Shown here: piece by piece, positions 48,022-59,010 of the stretch
Layout of the letters: the number at the start of each line of letters is the position of its first letter
How positions within the stretch are numbered: the first letter of the stretch is position 1
Source: Glandiceps talaboti
Lineage: Eukaryota; Hemichordata; Enteropneusta; Spengelidae
Direction of reading: 5' to 3'
Assembly: GCF_964340395.1 (NCBI RefSeq)
Contig: NC_135571.1
Span: forward strand, 13,398,546-13,462,545
Length of the DNA: 64,000 nucleotides
Program-made: the position numbers and the translations under genes
The notes under the pieces: generated by a model
What the model was told of the DNA's origin: nothing
The model's input: only the letters and a program-made list of their open reading frames with translations
The model's database searches: none

Positions 48022-48384
48022 TCAGAGGAAATTATGGAAAGGCGCCAATTTGGTCTACTCCACACGGGGATTAAGAATTAATGTTGTGATTATACCCTTA
48101 CCTTATAGCCACTCCATTTTATAAAATCCTTGACCAATAAGACCTACACTATGTCCTAGGGGTATTAGACACCAAGATTAGCCGAAACTAGACTCTAATG
48201 TGTATGTATTGTTGGTAATGGGGTAAGAGGGTTTTATGCCTGGATAACCATCATCTAGGCAACGACCCAGACAATGTCTTGCTTGACTGATCACAGTAGA
48301 ATGTTGTGTACTAGTAAATTGAGTCTCTCACCTCCTCTACTCAAATTTAACCTTGTTAATTACAAATAACTGTACAGTGCCCCA

Positions 48385-48712
48385 ACAAATAAGTGTCTCT
48401 TTCTCTCAAACATGTGTCAGTAATCAAGTCTGTCCTTCAAGTAATCAGGTGTGTAGGTTTTTGCATTGAATTCAGGATACACAAAAATAATGAAAAATAC
48501 TAAAATAAGTGTCAGTTTCTCCCAAACATGTGTACATAATCAGGTCTATATATCCTTCAACTATAATAAGTTATGAAATGTGAAGTTTTGAGAGAACATC
48601 TTTGTGCACCCAATGAAAATCACAACATATAAAAAAAGGTGTGTTTTTCCCAAACAGGTGTCAACGTAATTGAAAGTTTATCCCTCAGTGTAGTCAGATG
48701 TGTTTTGTTTTT
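48385..48712 (+). repeat. ~120-bp diverged tandem repeat, 3 units
   Basis: Each unit has AAGTGTCTCTTTCTCTCAAA / GTGTCAGTTTCTCCCAAACA / GTGTGTTTTTCCCAAACAGG, followed by an ATGTGT, a TCAGGT or TCAGATGTG word. Confidence 0.65.
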
Positions 48713-49654
48713 TGTATAGCAAGAGAATTCAGTGTAGTGTGGGCTTTTAGATAGGCATTAATAGATGAATGTTCCGTTTCTGCTTGGCAAACCTGATGGC
48801 CTGTATAAGGTGTGAGGAATTGGTATTGATGGTAAATCGGAATTGTGGGTAGTATGATTCTATGATACTTTGGATTGCATAACATGTTGGTTATTTGTCA
48901 CTCAATATTGGCAATGTATGCAATCATTTTAGCACAAAACATATTCTCTGAAATACACAGTGATTAGCAATTGGTACACCATGCATGAAGAGAAATGGAC
49001 TCCTAATATTTGTGAAAGTTTAGCATAAAGATATTTCAGTTTACATGTGGACATTAGTGGAAACAAATAAACACAACAAAAGGTTATAATGTATTGTTTT
49101 CTAAAAACATTGAATGTTTTGCAAACTGACCCCCTCCCGTCCCGCTCAATGTTTCCCAAATATTTTTAAAACACTGACCATTGGAAAGTGTTATTCTTAC
49201 TAAATCAAGGTCTAATAATTGGAAGAACACCGTTGGGTATAAACTACCAAGAAGTCTACCATTGTTGATATCCACTATTGTGTATATAACCTTAGAACTA
49301 GATACTAAGCAGAGGTCAGCTGGAAATAAATGAATTTAGTGCAAGTTTATTTATCTGGTAGGGTCTTAAAACTATAGTGGTAATGACCTCATATGTAAAT
49401 CATGGTATTTGAATCGGAAGCCAATAAAAAAATATATTTTGTTACTATGAAATTGGAATAAATATGATCTGAAGTATGGCCAGTTGATGGAAATATTTTG
49501 TTTCTCATTCATCTCTCATATCGTGAATAAAAAAGAACTGTTTTTGTTTTAGTGCTCGGCTGATAAAAAGTAAAATTGCTAATGTTAATGTTGAGCATTA
49601 GGCCAATAAAGATAATATTTTTGTTTACTAGGTTGATGACAAAAATAAAAATAA
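48713..49654. other. Unannotated stretch
   Basis: Minus-strand frames at 48694, 48929 and 49084 have no recognisable motifs. Confidence 0.5.
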
Positions 49655-49885
49655 CCTTTCTGTTTCTCATACCATTTGAATCTGGTGTGTGGCCAATCAA
49701 AATAATCCTTTTGTTTCTCATACTAGTCTGATAAAAATGATTTCGACCATTTGAATCTGGTATGTGGCCAATCAAAATAATCCTTTTGTTTCTCAGTCTG
49801 ATAAAAATGATTTCGACCATTTGAATCTGGTATGTGGCCAATCAAAATAATCCTTTTGTTTCTCATGCTAGTCTGATAAAAATGA
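49655..49885 (-). repeat. 70-75-bp tandem repeat, 3 copies
   Basis: ACCATTTGAATCTGGTATGT starts at 49671, 49746 and 49816, followed by GGCCAATCAAAATAATCCTT. A weaker unit lies upstream (GGCCAATAAAGATAATATTT, 49601). Confidence 0.92.
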
Positions 49886-49914
49886 TTTCAATCATTCTAA
49901 TGATGCTTGAGGTG

Positions 49915-49962
49915 GAGGAGGGAGAGCAGGGATTTCATTTGGATGGGGGAGGGGAGGGGATG
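49915..49962 (+). other. G-rich tract, possible G-quadruplex
   Basis: GGATGGGGGAGGGGAGGGGA, preceded by GGTGGAGGAGGGAGAGCAGG. Confidence 0.5.
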
Positions 49963-50101
49963 CTAATGTGGTGATGACAAAATACATCAGCATGATTGTG
50001 GTAATGATAGAACATTCCTCCTCCTCCAAGGTTAGACAGAAAAGATAATGATCTTAGTCTTGTTTGTAGGACTGATTTAATTTGGAAAATATATCGTTAA
50101 A

Positions 50102-50131
50102 TCCCCCCCCCCTCCCCCCCCCCCCCCCCAC
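50102..50131 (-). repeat. Poly-C tract
   Basis: C10, TC interruption, then C15 or more. Prone to polymerase slippage and assembly length error. Confidence 0.8.
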
Positions 50132-50337
50132 CATATACCATGTGGTTTTAAATGTAACACTGAAAAAAGTACTCAGTTTATCACGATGCATGAAGCAAAG
50201 TAATGAATTGTAACAAAGTCTTTTTTTTTGGCCTCGGGTTTTGTGCTATTTTCGTCAGAACTCGTGAGAACATTTTAAGTGAAACACATTTTAATAGGAA
50301 TCATTTGAGTAACTTAATTTCAATGCCATGAATGCTA

Positions 50338-50445
50338 CAAAAGTTAGTAATTTTTTACCAAAGTTGGTAATTTTTACAAAAGTTGATAATTCTTACAAGA
50401 GTTGGCAATTCTTACAAGAGTTGGTAATTCTTACAAAGTTAGAAA
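50338..50445 (+). repeat. ~20-bp tandem repeat, 5 copies
   Basis: AAAGTTGGTAATTTTTACAA, AAAGTTGATAATTCTTACAA, AGAGTTGGCAATTCTTACAA and AGAGTTGGTAATTCTTACAA. Confidence 0.9.
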
Positions 50446-50899
50446 CTGTTAATAAATTTTGTGATTGGCAACCATAATTGGTGGAAGTGCAGATTAACAA
50501 ATTTAATTATACATTTAATTGAATTCATTCATTCATTCATTGACAGTGTGATTTGACATTCTTAGATACTGAGTTCCTTTACAGTAATAGAACCACTTCA
50601 TTGTTGTCTAGCTCACTGTTACAATCCAACATTGTTTCATTTCCTGTCTGGTCTTTGTCTCATCAACCTACTCACCCCTCTGCTGAGTCACAATGGAATC
50701 TTCCACTACTACATTGTAATGAGATCAGATTACTTTTCAAGGGTGGAAAGCAAACATATCTACAAGGGGTTGTGCGTACTGATCTCCAATGCAAACAAGA
50801 CTGTTTATTGATGCGACTGGTAGGGACAAGTCTGTAGGTTTTTTACCCACCTGATGTTTATTTAGCTGTTACAAAGTAGTCGGGCTTCAGTTTCTACAG
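50446..50899. other. Unannotated stretch upstream of the gene
   Basis: Contains (ATTC)4 near 50525 and a 94-codon frame (50553-50837) with no domain. It could be promoter-distal sequence. Confidence 0.4.
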
Positions 50900-51770
50900 G
50901 TATATTGAACTCGTCCAAACATCAAACACTCTCATCAAAGGAAGTACTTGCTGATCAAATAATATCAAGCTAGGGGGTCAAGGATAATAAGCAACAGGTT
51001 AAGCAAACTTACTGGCGGCCAGACTACAAGCAGTCGGCCTGTGTGGGGACTCTCTGAAGTTTTTTTGTACAACATTTCTGTGTGTTGGTTTGCTACTGAA
51101 ACTTTGTCCAATTTTAGTCGGAAGTAATTGAAGTGGATTTATAGAAGAGAACTGGACCCAAAAAGTGGAGACATTTATTGAAAATTTTTTACGTCCGACA
51201 AAAAGTTTTGAATTTTGGTGAAGATTATTATAAACAGATTTGCTGGAAGTTGGAACCAGAAGTTGTGCTGCTTCAATACTACAAAAATTATTTTTGAAGG
51301 AAATCTTCGAAAATTTGCTTAAATTGGATCAAGTAACTACTAGTGACCCTACAGAAAAGAAATCTGAAAAATTTCGGCCATCAATCTTTTTGTCTGAAGA
51401 GGGTAAATTGAGTGGAATACCGGTGTCTGGAAGTCAGTTGGCCTGAAAAGTTGATGAAGACAGGTCTCCATGGTGTATTCGCGTCTGGCTCCAGCAGAGT
51501 ACTGAACAATATTGTTATTAGCAGTTGGGGCACCTCTATTTTGGCACACTTGCTTTGTCGGGATCCCCCTACTGAGACGGAGACCTCTTGACTAGCCAGC
51601 GTGTGTAAGGGATAACGTGCTATAGCTTTGTTGTTCAATGCCAATGTAAATATAAATCAAACTGACAGGAGCTGACGAGTTTTTAGTATTGTATCAGTAT
51701 TCACTTCTAATTGGGTTCTCATTCATTCCAAATAATTCACATCATACGACTGACCTGACCAAACGACACA
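50900..51770 (+). promoter_or_regulatory. Candidate promoter / 5'UTR region
   Basis: CpG is denser here than in flanking sequence (about 20 in the kilobase from 51000 by my count), as expected for an unmethylated promoter in a germline-methylated genome. There is no low-complexity repeat for about 1.4 kb, unusual in this window. No TATA box or clear initiator is seen. If transcription starts before 51240, a 68-codon upstream frame (51240-51446, ending VSGSQLA) would lie in the 5'UTR. Placement of the start site is inferred. Confidence 0.4.
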
Positions 51771-51845
51771 ATGTTGTTGTTCAGAAGTTTTCGAAGAAAG
51801 AAAAAAGTAAAACTTTTAGATGACCAAGAACGAGTTGGAAAACAG
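51771..51845 (+). CDS. First coding exon of an unidentified gene (partial, 25 codons)
   Basis: The ATG at 51771 has A at -3 and an in-frame TGA at 51756-51758, so translation cannot begin further upstream in this exon. The 25 codons encode MLLFRSFRRKKK, then VKLLDDQERVGKQ. They stop exactly at CAG followed by GTATGT, a consensus U2 donor, giving a phase-0 intron. The N-terminus is hydrophobic then strongly basic (RRKKK), then acidic. This could be a membrane-proximal or phosphoinositide-binding segment, similar in style to the SFRRKK start of Numb, but the rest does not match Numb. I do not recognise the gene. The following 12 kb is probably mostly intron 1. Confidence 0.6.
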
Positions 51846-53295
51846 GTATGTAGTTGAAGTGTGAAGTGTGAACTGAAAGTTTGTTTTGGTTTTAATGTGG
51901 CATGGTTGACTGCACTTTGTATCATGTGTATGAAGGAATTCCAAGGAAAACTAATACGGCCGAAGACACCTGTATATTTATATACATAGGGTTTTGGGTT
52001 TCAGGGACCTTTGAGCGATAAATTCTCAACGGTGGTAGGATAACTGGGAGACTTGCTGAGCCAGAGTGTCTAGATTTCTGTCGGGATTTTAGTAGTTCTG
52101 TGTCAGAGCTCATATATTTTAACTTTGTGTGCTCTTGGGAAATTTTTTAGAGTTGTGGAGATTGGGTAGATTTGGAATGAAATATGTGTTTTGAGTTTTA
52201 CAGTCTACCAGCTAAAACTGAACTGTTGAGGACAATGTTAATCGTAGACAAATTTAGCAGACATTTGGATTTTAGGCGGGAAATTTTACAGGAAATTGTT
52301 GATGTGTTTAAGAATTTAAATTTAGATAAGTGTTGTTTGAAAAGTTAATGCAGACAACTTTTTTTTCAGAAATATTTTCATTGTGGAACTTTTTTGGTTT
52401 CATAGTATGAAATATGAATTAGAAAATTTGTATGAGAATTATCAATATTACATAATGAAAAAAGGTCACGAACTTAAACAATGTTGTAAAGAATATTGTG
52501 TAATTCTTGTAAATAGTACTAATTGGCCAGCAAACAAACAAACAAACAATGTGGATGCAAGTAACTATAGTAACCACAAGTTGGACGATAAAATAAATAA
52601 ATTGGAAATATGAAAAATTTATTGAAAAAAATCATAAATAGATCAATGGTTTAATGTGTTTATTCATACATAGATTTTTTTTGAGACACAAGGAAATTGT
52701 AATCATGTCATCGCTTGTAGATGAAATATTAAGTTGGGACTTGATTCTGGCATTATTCGGTCTCATTGTTAGAAATTGTCAGACTCTTGTCCTTATAATG
52801 TACTTTGTCTGCAAGCAGAACTAGGGATGTGATCATAGTAAGGAAGGGTGTATGATGGCTGATGGGGAGGGGGAAGTCACAGTGGAGGAGGGAATGAAAT
52901 GGTGGGTGATTGATATGAACTCCAGCAGTACATTTAGAAGTGTTTACTTAGAGATGTTATGATGTACCAGATGAAATAAATTGTTGGTACATGTCAGTCT
53001 TCAAGGTTAAAATACTTGAGACTATGGAGTTAAAATTCAAGGACATCTCCAACTTGTACTTGTTGAGGTCTTTCTGCATACTCCATGTGATAGCAGTCTC
53101 TAATCAGTAGTTGTGGATTTGAACTCTTAGTTGACAAACTATTTTTAGTAAAATGCTGTCTGTCCTCAAAAGTTACTCTAGGTGAAACTACACTATTTTC
53201 CTATCGCATGTACACTCCAATGTAGTTACATTTTAACCCAGACTACTCAGACAACATTACAAATATTTCTAGACGTTTCACCCTTCTATGCAATT
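51846..53295. other. Probable intron 1, first part
   Basis: AT-rich. The 76-codon frame at 52383-52613 has no domain. A G-rich patch lies at 52864-52900. No exon boundaries recognised. Confidence 0.45.
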
Positions 53296-53557
53296 CCGGG
53301 CTCGAAATTAGCAGTAGTCTTGAGTCCACAGACTACCAGTTCTTGTCATGGGACTACCATAATTTGCAGCTGGTAGCACACTCAGGCTACCACTCATTCA
53401 CTATGCATGGTTTCAAGGACGGAAGATTTACTGACATTATTTTAATAACACACATACATGTATTTCCAGTAGAGGAATTGTGTTTTTAGTTTAGGAATGA
53501 GACAATTGGTCACCATCCTTGGGCTACCAAGGAAAAAAAAGTTACTTTGGCGTCCTG
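53296..53557 (+). mobile_element. Short hAT-like MITE (~262 bp)
   Basis: The left end, CCGGGCTCGAAATTA, closely matches the terminus of the hAT element at 39884. The right end is TTACTTTGGCGTCCTG, an imperfect inverse. Internally GGACTACCA, GACTACCAG, GGCTACCAC and GGGCTACCA form subterminal repeats. No clear target duplication and no coding capacity. Confidence 0.5.
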
Positions 53558-54468
53558 AATGTAGTATTCACCTTCAAATTCAAATTTTTTTGTCTTTTAA
53601 TTTGTTCAAGAGCATTTAAACCCATTCTCGGATAAAATGAAGGGGAAAAAGAAGGGGAGGGGGTTGTTAGCCACAGTCATTGTATTAATACTAAATAGTG
53701 GGACAGTTGGTCACAATAAATAATGATTAACCTAGTGCTTTGTCGTTAGTTTTCAAATCTTGCTATCATTTCAATGGAGGATTACTAGGTATGTTAAAGC
53801 CAATGTCACTCAAGTCTCTGAAGTAGTAGTCATTGGATATTTCTGAATAGTGGCCAAAATGATGTCAAAATTTACCCCCACTTTTACACCCTGTATTATG
53901 TCCAAACAGACTAAGAACAAACTTTTTCATCTGGCAAAGATTTAGTGGAATCGAGCGACTTAAAATTTTTATTACTAATCCTTACATTTTTTCTATCAAT
54001 CATCCATAATAACCTGATGGTTGTAAAAAAGTGATAAAAATGTTTGTAACTTTGTTTTGTGTTTAGTACTTTGTAGTTTCCTACATTTATGACACAAATT
54101 TATATAAATATATATCTAAGTGATATCCATGATATTAGCTTACTGACTGTATTATACAAAACATGGCTACTGACTGATAACGTAGTTTAGAGCAAATTTG
54201 TTAATGTTTGGTAACCATGGTAACTGAGGAGGATAACCTGTTAAAACTTGTAGAAATGTTCATATTCTAGCTGTTCTATATGAATAAAGTATAAATAAAA
54301 TGCTTGGTAATCTGTATAGGTCGATTTTACCCATGGATTACTTTTGTTCCGCCTCCCCCCACCCCCACCCCACCCTCCCCAGCTAATGCTTTAGGAATGT
54401 TAGATCTTTATGTTTTCTTGCATATGTATGTGTGTATGTATGTGAGGGTGTTATCCATGATATTAGCT
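53558..54468. other. Unannotated stretch
   Basis: TATCCATGATATTAGCTT occurs at 54125 and 54453 (18 bp exact, 328 bp apart). A CCCCACCCC-rich patch lies at 54353-54380. No gene seen. Confidence 0.45.
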
Positions 54469-55020
54469 TGTACTAAATCGATCTAATGTACATTCCACTT
54501 CTTTGTAAAACTCTTACCACCCTGGAAGTGTACAACTTCAGTCTTAATACTCTTTGTAATAAAACAATTTAGTATTTGTTTATATGAGGGAATGAATTTT
54601 ATTTTTTTTATTTTTTTTTTTATTTTTCAAATAACATTATTTTGTTTTCTTAGTCTTTCTTGTGAAAAGTAAAAAAAAAATCCCAACATTTTGGTAAAAA
54701 GTGTTCATCTTTGGCAATGATATCAAGAACTTGTCCATTGTTGGTTGTTAGCAATGTGTGGTATGTATAGTATTACGTCACCATGGTATCCTTCAAATCT
54801 GATAATTATCCCTCTGGAGGGAAATGATAAATAGGTAGCCAGCAGTGAGGGTAGGTATCCAGCAGTGAGGGTAAGAGGAAGGTGATTGGGAGGGAAGTAG
54901 ACATGGGGTAAGAACACAAAGCCAAAAGTGATGAGAGTATTAAGACTAAAGTTGTACACTTCCAGGGTGGTAGGAGTTTTACAAAGAAGTGGAATGTACA
55001 TTAGATCGATTTTAGTACAA
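54469..55020. mobile_element. Inverted-repeat element, ~552 bp
   Basis: TTGTACTAAATCGATCTAAT on the left pairs with ATTAGATCGATTTTAGTACA on the right. Pairing continues about 85 bp through CATTCCACTTCTTTGTAAAA, CCACCCTGGAAGTGTACAAC and GTCTTAATACTCT. The spacer of about 370 bp contains AT-rich sequence and a short duplication of CCAGCAGTGAGGGTA. The arms look almost identical, so the element is young. No transposase. Confidence 0.8.
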
Positions 55021-55703
55021 TAGGAAACTCTAAGTTTAATTCACCATTTATACTTGTCAGTTGAAGGTTACAAGTAATGTGTTTGACAACACATGTACCA
55101 GTTGGGTGGCATAGATACTTAGCTTACTAATTTAGTTCACTACCTCAAGAAGCTCGCTGTGCACCCAACATACAAGCCTTCAAAACTACACTGAATGTTA
55201 TCAATACTATAGTTTGGATACCAACTTGGTTTCTAACTAAACAAAGCCAAAATACAAAATACTGAAAAAGATAAATAAGTGATCACGTGAATATATTTTT
55301 ACAAATGAAAATTTTTACTCACAATCAAAATATTTCTTGGAAGTAAATTCCAAATTTTGATATCAGGGCTATCTGACTAAACATATTAATTTAACAATAT
55401 GCTGGACAACCAAGTCTGTGGGCTAGAAAGTCTGTGGGAATAGATTGGAACACAATTGAAAGTTTTGAAGTTCACCGTGTAAACATGTGGACTGTTTCTA
55501 TACAAGTTATAAAAAACGTATTTACATCTTTAAAGAGATTGGAAACAAATGAATTCCTGACAATCTTCAAGGTAAAGTGTGAGACATTTTGTTTGACAAT
55601 AGAGACAGGATGTTCAAAAACCTGTACTTGAAGGGATGTGAATACACAGTAATATCAATTAAAGTAAACAGAGAGATGGAGGGGTCCCAATGGGACCTAT
55701 CGG
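55021..55703. other. Unannotated stretch with repeat fragments
   Basis: Holds a head fragment of family D (55213-55240, GGATACCAACTTGGTTTCTA) and repeat C copy 3 (55310-55369). The frame at 55434-55631 is unsupported. GGGTCCCAATGGGACC (55682-55697) is a near-palindrome at the edge of the satellite. Confidence 0.45.
55310..55369 (-). repeat. Dispersed repeat C, copy 3
   Basis: Minus strand: CCTGATATCAAAATTTGGAA, TTTACTTCCAAGAAATATTT, then TGATTGTGAGTAAAAATTT. Confidence 0.6.
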
Positions 55704-56944
55704 TAGTCTAGTTTCTATACGGTATCGTTACCATTTACACCTCCACTCACATAGTCTAGTTCCTATACAGTATCATTACCATTTACACCACCACTCACAT
55801 AGTCTAGTTCCTATACAGTATCATTACCATTTACACCTCCACTCACATAGTCTAGTTCCTATACAGTATCGTTACCATTTACACCTCCACTCACATAGTC
55901 TAGTTCCTATACAGTATCATTACCATTTACACCTCCACTCACATAGTCTAGTTCCTATACAGTATTGTTACCATTTACACCTCCACTCACATAGTCTAGT
56001 TCCTATACAGTATCATTACCATTTACATCTCCACTCACATAGTCTAGTTCCTATACAGTATCATTACCATTTACACATCCACTCACATAGTCTAGTTCCT
56101 ATATGGCATCGTTACCATTTATACCTCCACTCACAGTCTAGTTCCTATACAGTATCGTTACCATTTACACCTCCACTCACATAGTCTAGTTCCTATACAG
56201 TATCATTACCATTTACACATCCACTCACATAGTCTAGTTCCTATATGGCATCGTTACCATTTATACCTCCACTCACAGTCTAGTTCCTATACAGTATCAT
56301 TACCATTTACACCTCCACTCACAGTCTAGTTCCTATACAGTATCGTTACCATTTACACCTCCACTCACATAGTCTAGTTCCTATACAGTATCGTTACCAT
56401 TTACACATCCACTCACATAGTCTAGTTCCTATACAGTATCGTTACCATTTACACCTCCACTCACATAGTCTAGTTCCTATACAGTATCGTTACCATTTAC
56501 ACCTCCACTCACATAGTCTAGTTCCTATATAGTATCATTACCATTTACACCTCCACTCACATAGTCTAGTTCCTATACAATATCGTTACCATTTACACCT
56601 CCACTCACATACTCTAGTTCCTATACAGTATCATTACCATTTACACCTCCACTCACATAGTCTAGTTCCTATACAGTATCATTATCATTTACACCTCCAC
56701 TCACATAGTCTAGTTCCTATACAGTATCATTATCATTTACACCTCCACTCACATAGTCTAGTTCCTATACAGTATCATTACCATTTACACCTCCACTCAC
56801 ATAGTCTAGTTCCTATACAGTATCATTACCATTTACACCTCCACTCACATAGTCTAGTTCCTATACAGTATCATTACCATTTACACCTCCACTCACATAG
56901 TCTAGTTCCTATACAGTATCGTTACCATTTTACCTCCACTCAGT
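55704..56944 (+). repeat. 48-bp satellite, about 26 copies (family D)
   Basis: Unit: TAGTCTAGTTCCTATACAGT, ATCATTACCATTTACACCTC, CACTCACA. Common variants are ATCGTTACC, CACATCCAC and TATGGCATCG; several units lack ATAG. A block containing the TATGGCATCG unit is repeated (56091 and 56239), showing multi-unit duplication. As 48 is 16 codons, the plus strand stays open for 164 codons, which I do not call as a gene. A single inverted unit with a non-repeated head occurs at 58656-58733. Confidence 0.97.
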
Positions 56945-57901
56945 TAGAAACCATGCCGGTTGGCATCCATATTAAATGGGACCCAGCATAGTAATCCCTC
57001 TGGGCTTTGACCTTTGGGGACTAACAAACCAACGCTATAAGACTCCAGGGTGCAATATTATTTTGAAAGGTATTGACTATTTTACAGTATTTACAAACCA
57101 AAATTTGACTTATTTAGATTTAGTGACAATATTTGGTCCTAGAATAAATCAACACCCTATATGATTTGATCAGTAAAAAGTAACTGTCATCTGCAATTAG
57201 ATATTTGGGTGAAAATTGCTGTATTTATTTCATTGTATTGATCAGTAAAAAGTAACTCTGTCATTGACCAATCAAATACAGTGTTACAATTAGAAATATT
57301 GACATAAATTGTATCATTCTTTAGTTAGTGCCAGAGATTATCTATCTGATATAGAATACAGCTTTTTCTGGTGAACCCGGCGGCATTGTCAAGTTGAATA
57401 GCTAGACCACCCTTCAAATATGTTGGCATTTCATTTTCCTTTCATCTATAGGATAGGATAACATGGAGTCCAGGATACCAATGTGATGGTCTGAAGACTT
57501 TAATTTTCAATGTTACACAACTTTCCAAAACGAGCTTAATGTCGTATACAATAGATCAATTATCAACATCAGTGTAGGTTCTATGTATTTATGAAAGAAT
57601 GCAACTGATCCGATTGTGGTGAAGAATAACTTCAGACTTAAACCGACTGTTTTATCGTACTAGAGTACAAAGTGTTGTTGTAAATGTCTGTTGTCAAATA
57701 GTTTGACTTGTCAACCTGCAGTCTTGGATTAAAGTCTGAGACACAGATTAAGAGATTAGATGACAAAACTTCAGATTAGTTGATTGTATTGTATTGTGTC
57801 TTGTATATTTAAGTCATTGTTCACATAAGTTGTTTTCTACTGATTGGGGAAATCAGGGGAGATGTGAGTTCGTGATTGTCTCTTTTGTTCGTCTGGTAAA
57901 T
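56945..57901. other. Unannotated stretch
   Basis: The first 50 bp (GTTAGAAACCATGCCGGTTG, GCATCCATATTAAATGGGAC) is the head of family D in inverted orientation. TTGATCAGTAAAAAGTAACT is duplicated at 57167 and 57238. No gene seen. Confidence 0.45.
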
Positions 57902-58159
57902 CTACGGTGGTTGATCTCTGCAGGCGGCCAAAATGATCGTTCTCCAGTCCTTTCGATCTGCAGCTGCATGTCGGATTTCCTTGACAGTCGGTGGAATTGA
58001 TGGACAAATGGTGCTAGCTATGTATTGTTGGTACATGTATAACTGTCGCCATCCCATTCTAGTGCGCTTTCCATGTGTGAGATTGTATAGAGTTAATTGC
58101 TGGATTAGTTCTGTAGGGTCTTTTCTTAGGCAATGTCCAAGGAACCTCAGCCGATGGTC
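57902..58159 (-). pseudogene. RTE/CR1-like non-LTR retrotransposon, C-terminal tail
   Basis: The minus strand encodes an 85-codon open segment: DHRLRFLGHCLRKDPTELI, then LYNLTHGKRTRMGWRQLYMY, then IRHAAADRKDWRTIILAACR, then a stop. The order RLRFLGH..R, GKR.R.GWRQLY.. and I..AA.DR.DWR.I..AC is the C-terminal linker/knuckle region of endonuclease-reverse-transcriptase polyproteins of non-LTR retrotransposons. The frame is closed upstream by a TGA (58160-58162), just before the expected continuation, and no RT or endonuclease domain is present. It is 5'-truncated, as is usual for LINEs, and inactive. Confidence 0.8.
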
Positions 58160-58162
58160 TCA

Positions 58163-58554
58163 GCTGATAATTGTGCCAGTCAGGTGTTCTTGGTAAAAAA
58201 AAACAATTTTTTTTATAGTTTGAAAAAGATATAAAATTTTGACAATAGTATGAAAATCAGAAATTAAAAAATGTACAAAAAGTAAAGTTAATCCCCAATA
58301 AAAGTAGTATTGTGTGTGTGTATGACGAACTTGCCTATATTTAAAAAGGTATGTAAGTAGATCCAAGGTTCATTTAGCATTAGTTTTATATCGTCTCATA
58401 ACTAACTTTGGAGAATGAATATTCTCTATTCATTAAAGTTCATTACATGGAACAGTCAAAGCTGATTTAAGTTAACAAAGTTGTCCATAAAAGATAATGA
58501 TACTCATAAAAAAACTACTGTCAAAGTTCCTTGTACTTTTGACCCCCACAAGAG
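58163..58554. other. Unannotated stretch
   Basis: The last few codons of the upstream frame (QEHLTGTIIS) may be the preceding part of the same retrotransposon. Otherwise AT-rich with nothing recognised. Confidence 0.4.
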
Positions 58555-59010
58555 CTTGTACATTCGACCAAAATTTGAGTCAAATTCTTGTTCTTTTCTG
58601 TAAATTTTTAGCACATTTCAACTGTAATTTGAACTGGACTCGTAGAAATAATTAGAATGGATGCCAACGTGGTTTCTAACTAAACTACTGGGATTAGAGG
58701 TGTAAATTGTAATGATACTGTATAGGAACTAGCCTTAGAAATAATTCTCATTTATGAATTGTTACTTTCCCTCCCAAATTATTTCATTGAAAATTCTTGT
58801 TTTTCGGTAACTTTTGTACCACTTTTGAACTTTCTTTTAGATTGGAATCACAGAAATAATACTTATATTTGAAGTGATGATAAAATTGTGTTACTTTCCC
58901 ACCATAATTATTCGACCAAAAATTGTTGTTCTTTCATAACTTTTTGGCTGGCCGGAATTTTATTTTAGACTGGAGTCATAGAAAAAAGTTTTGTGCATCA
59001 AGTGATGTCA
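58555..59010 (+). repeat. ~110-150-bp diverged tandem repeat, 3 units
   Basis: Units share CAAATTCTTGTTCTTTTCTG / AAAATTCTTGTTTTTCGGTA / AAAATTGTTGTTCTTTCATA, then TTTTAGACTGGAGTCATAGA-like and AAATAATNCTCAT. They match the family at 18000-19330. A family D solo copy is embedded at 58656-58733. Confidence 0.6.
58656..58733 (+). repeat. Family D solo copy (source-like unit)
   Basis: ATGGATGCCAACGTGGTTTC, TAACTAAACTACTGGGATTA, then GAGGTGTAAATTGTAATGAT and ACTGTATAGGAACTAGCC. This is the inverse of the right edge plus one unit of the 48-bp satellite at 55704-56990. Confidence 0.75.

Noticed and set aside
51240-51446. 68-codon frame as a separate gene
   Set aside because: It lies in the likely 5'UTR/promoter of the exon at 51771. 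Composition is plausible but there is no recognisable domain; at most an upstream frame.
55690-56184. 164-codon HSHSLVPIQYHYHLHL repeat frame
   Set aside because: Product of the 48-bp satellite. Units missing ATAG break the frame later in the same array, so it is not maintained.
57794-58196. Plus-strand frames over 57.8-58.2 kb
   Set aside because: Shadows of the minus-strand retrotransposon tail, which gives a far better protein match.
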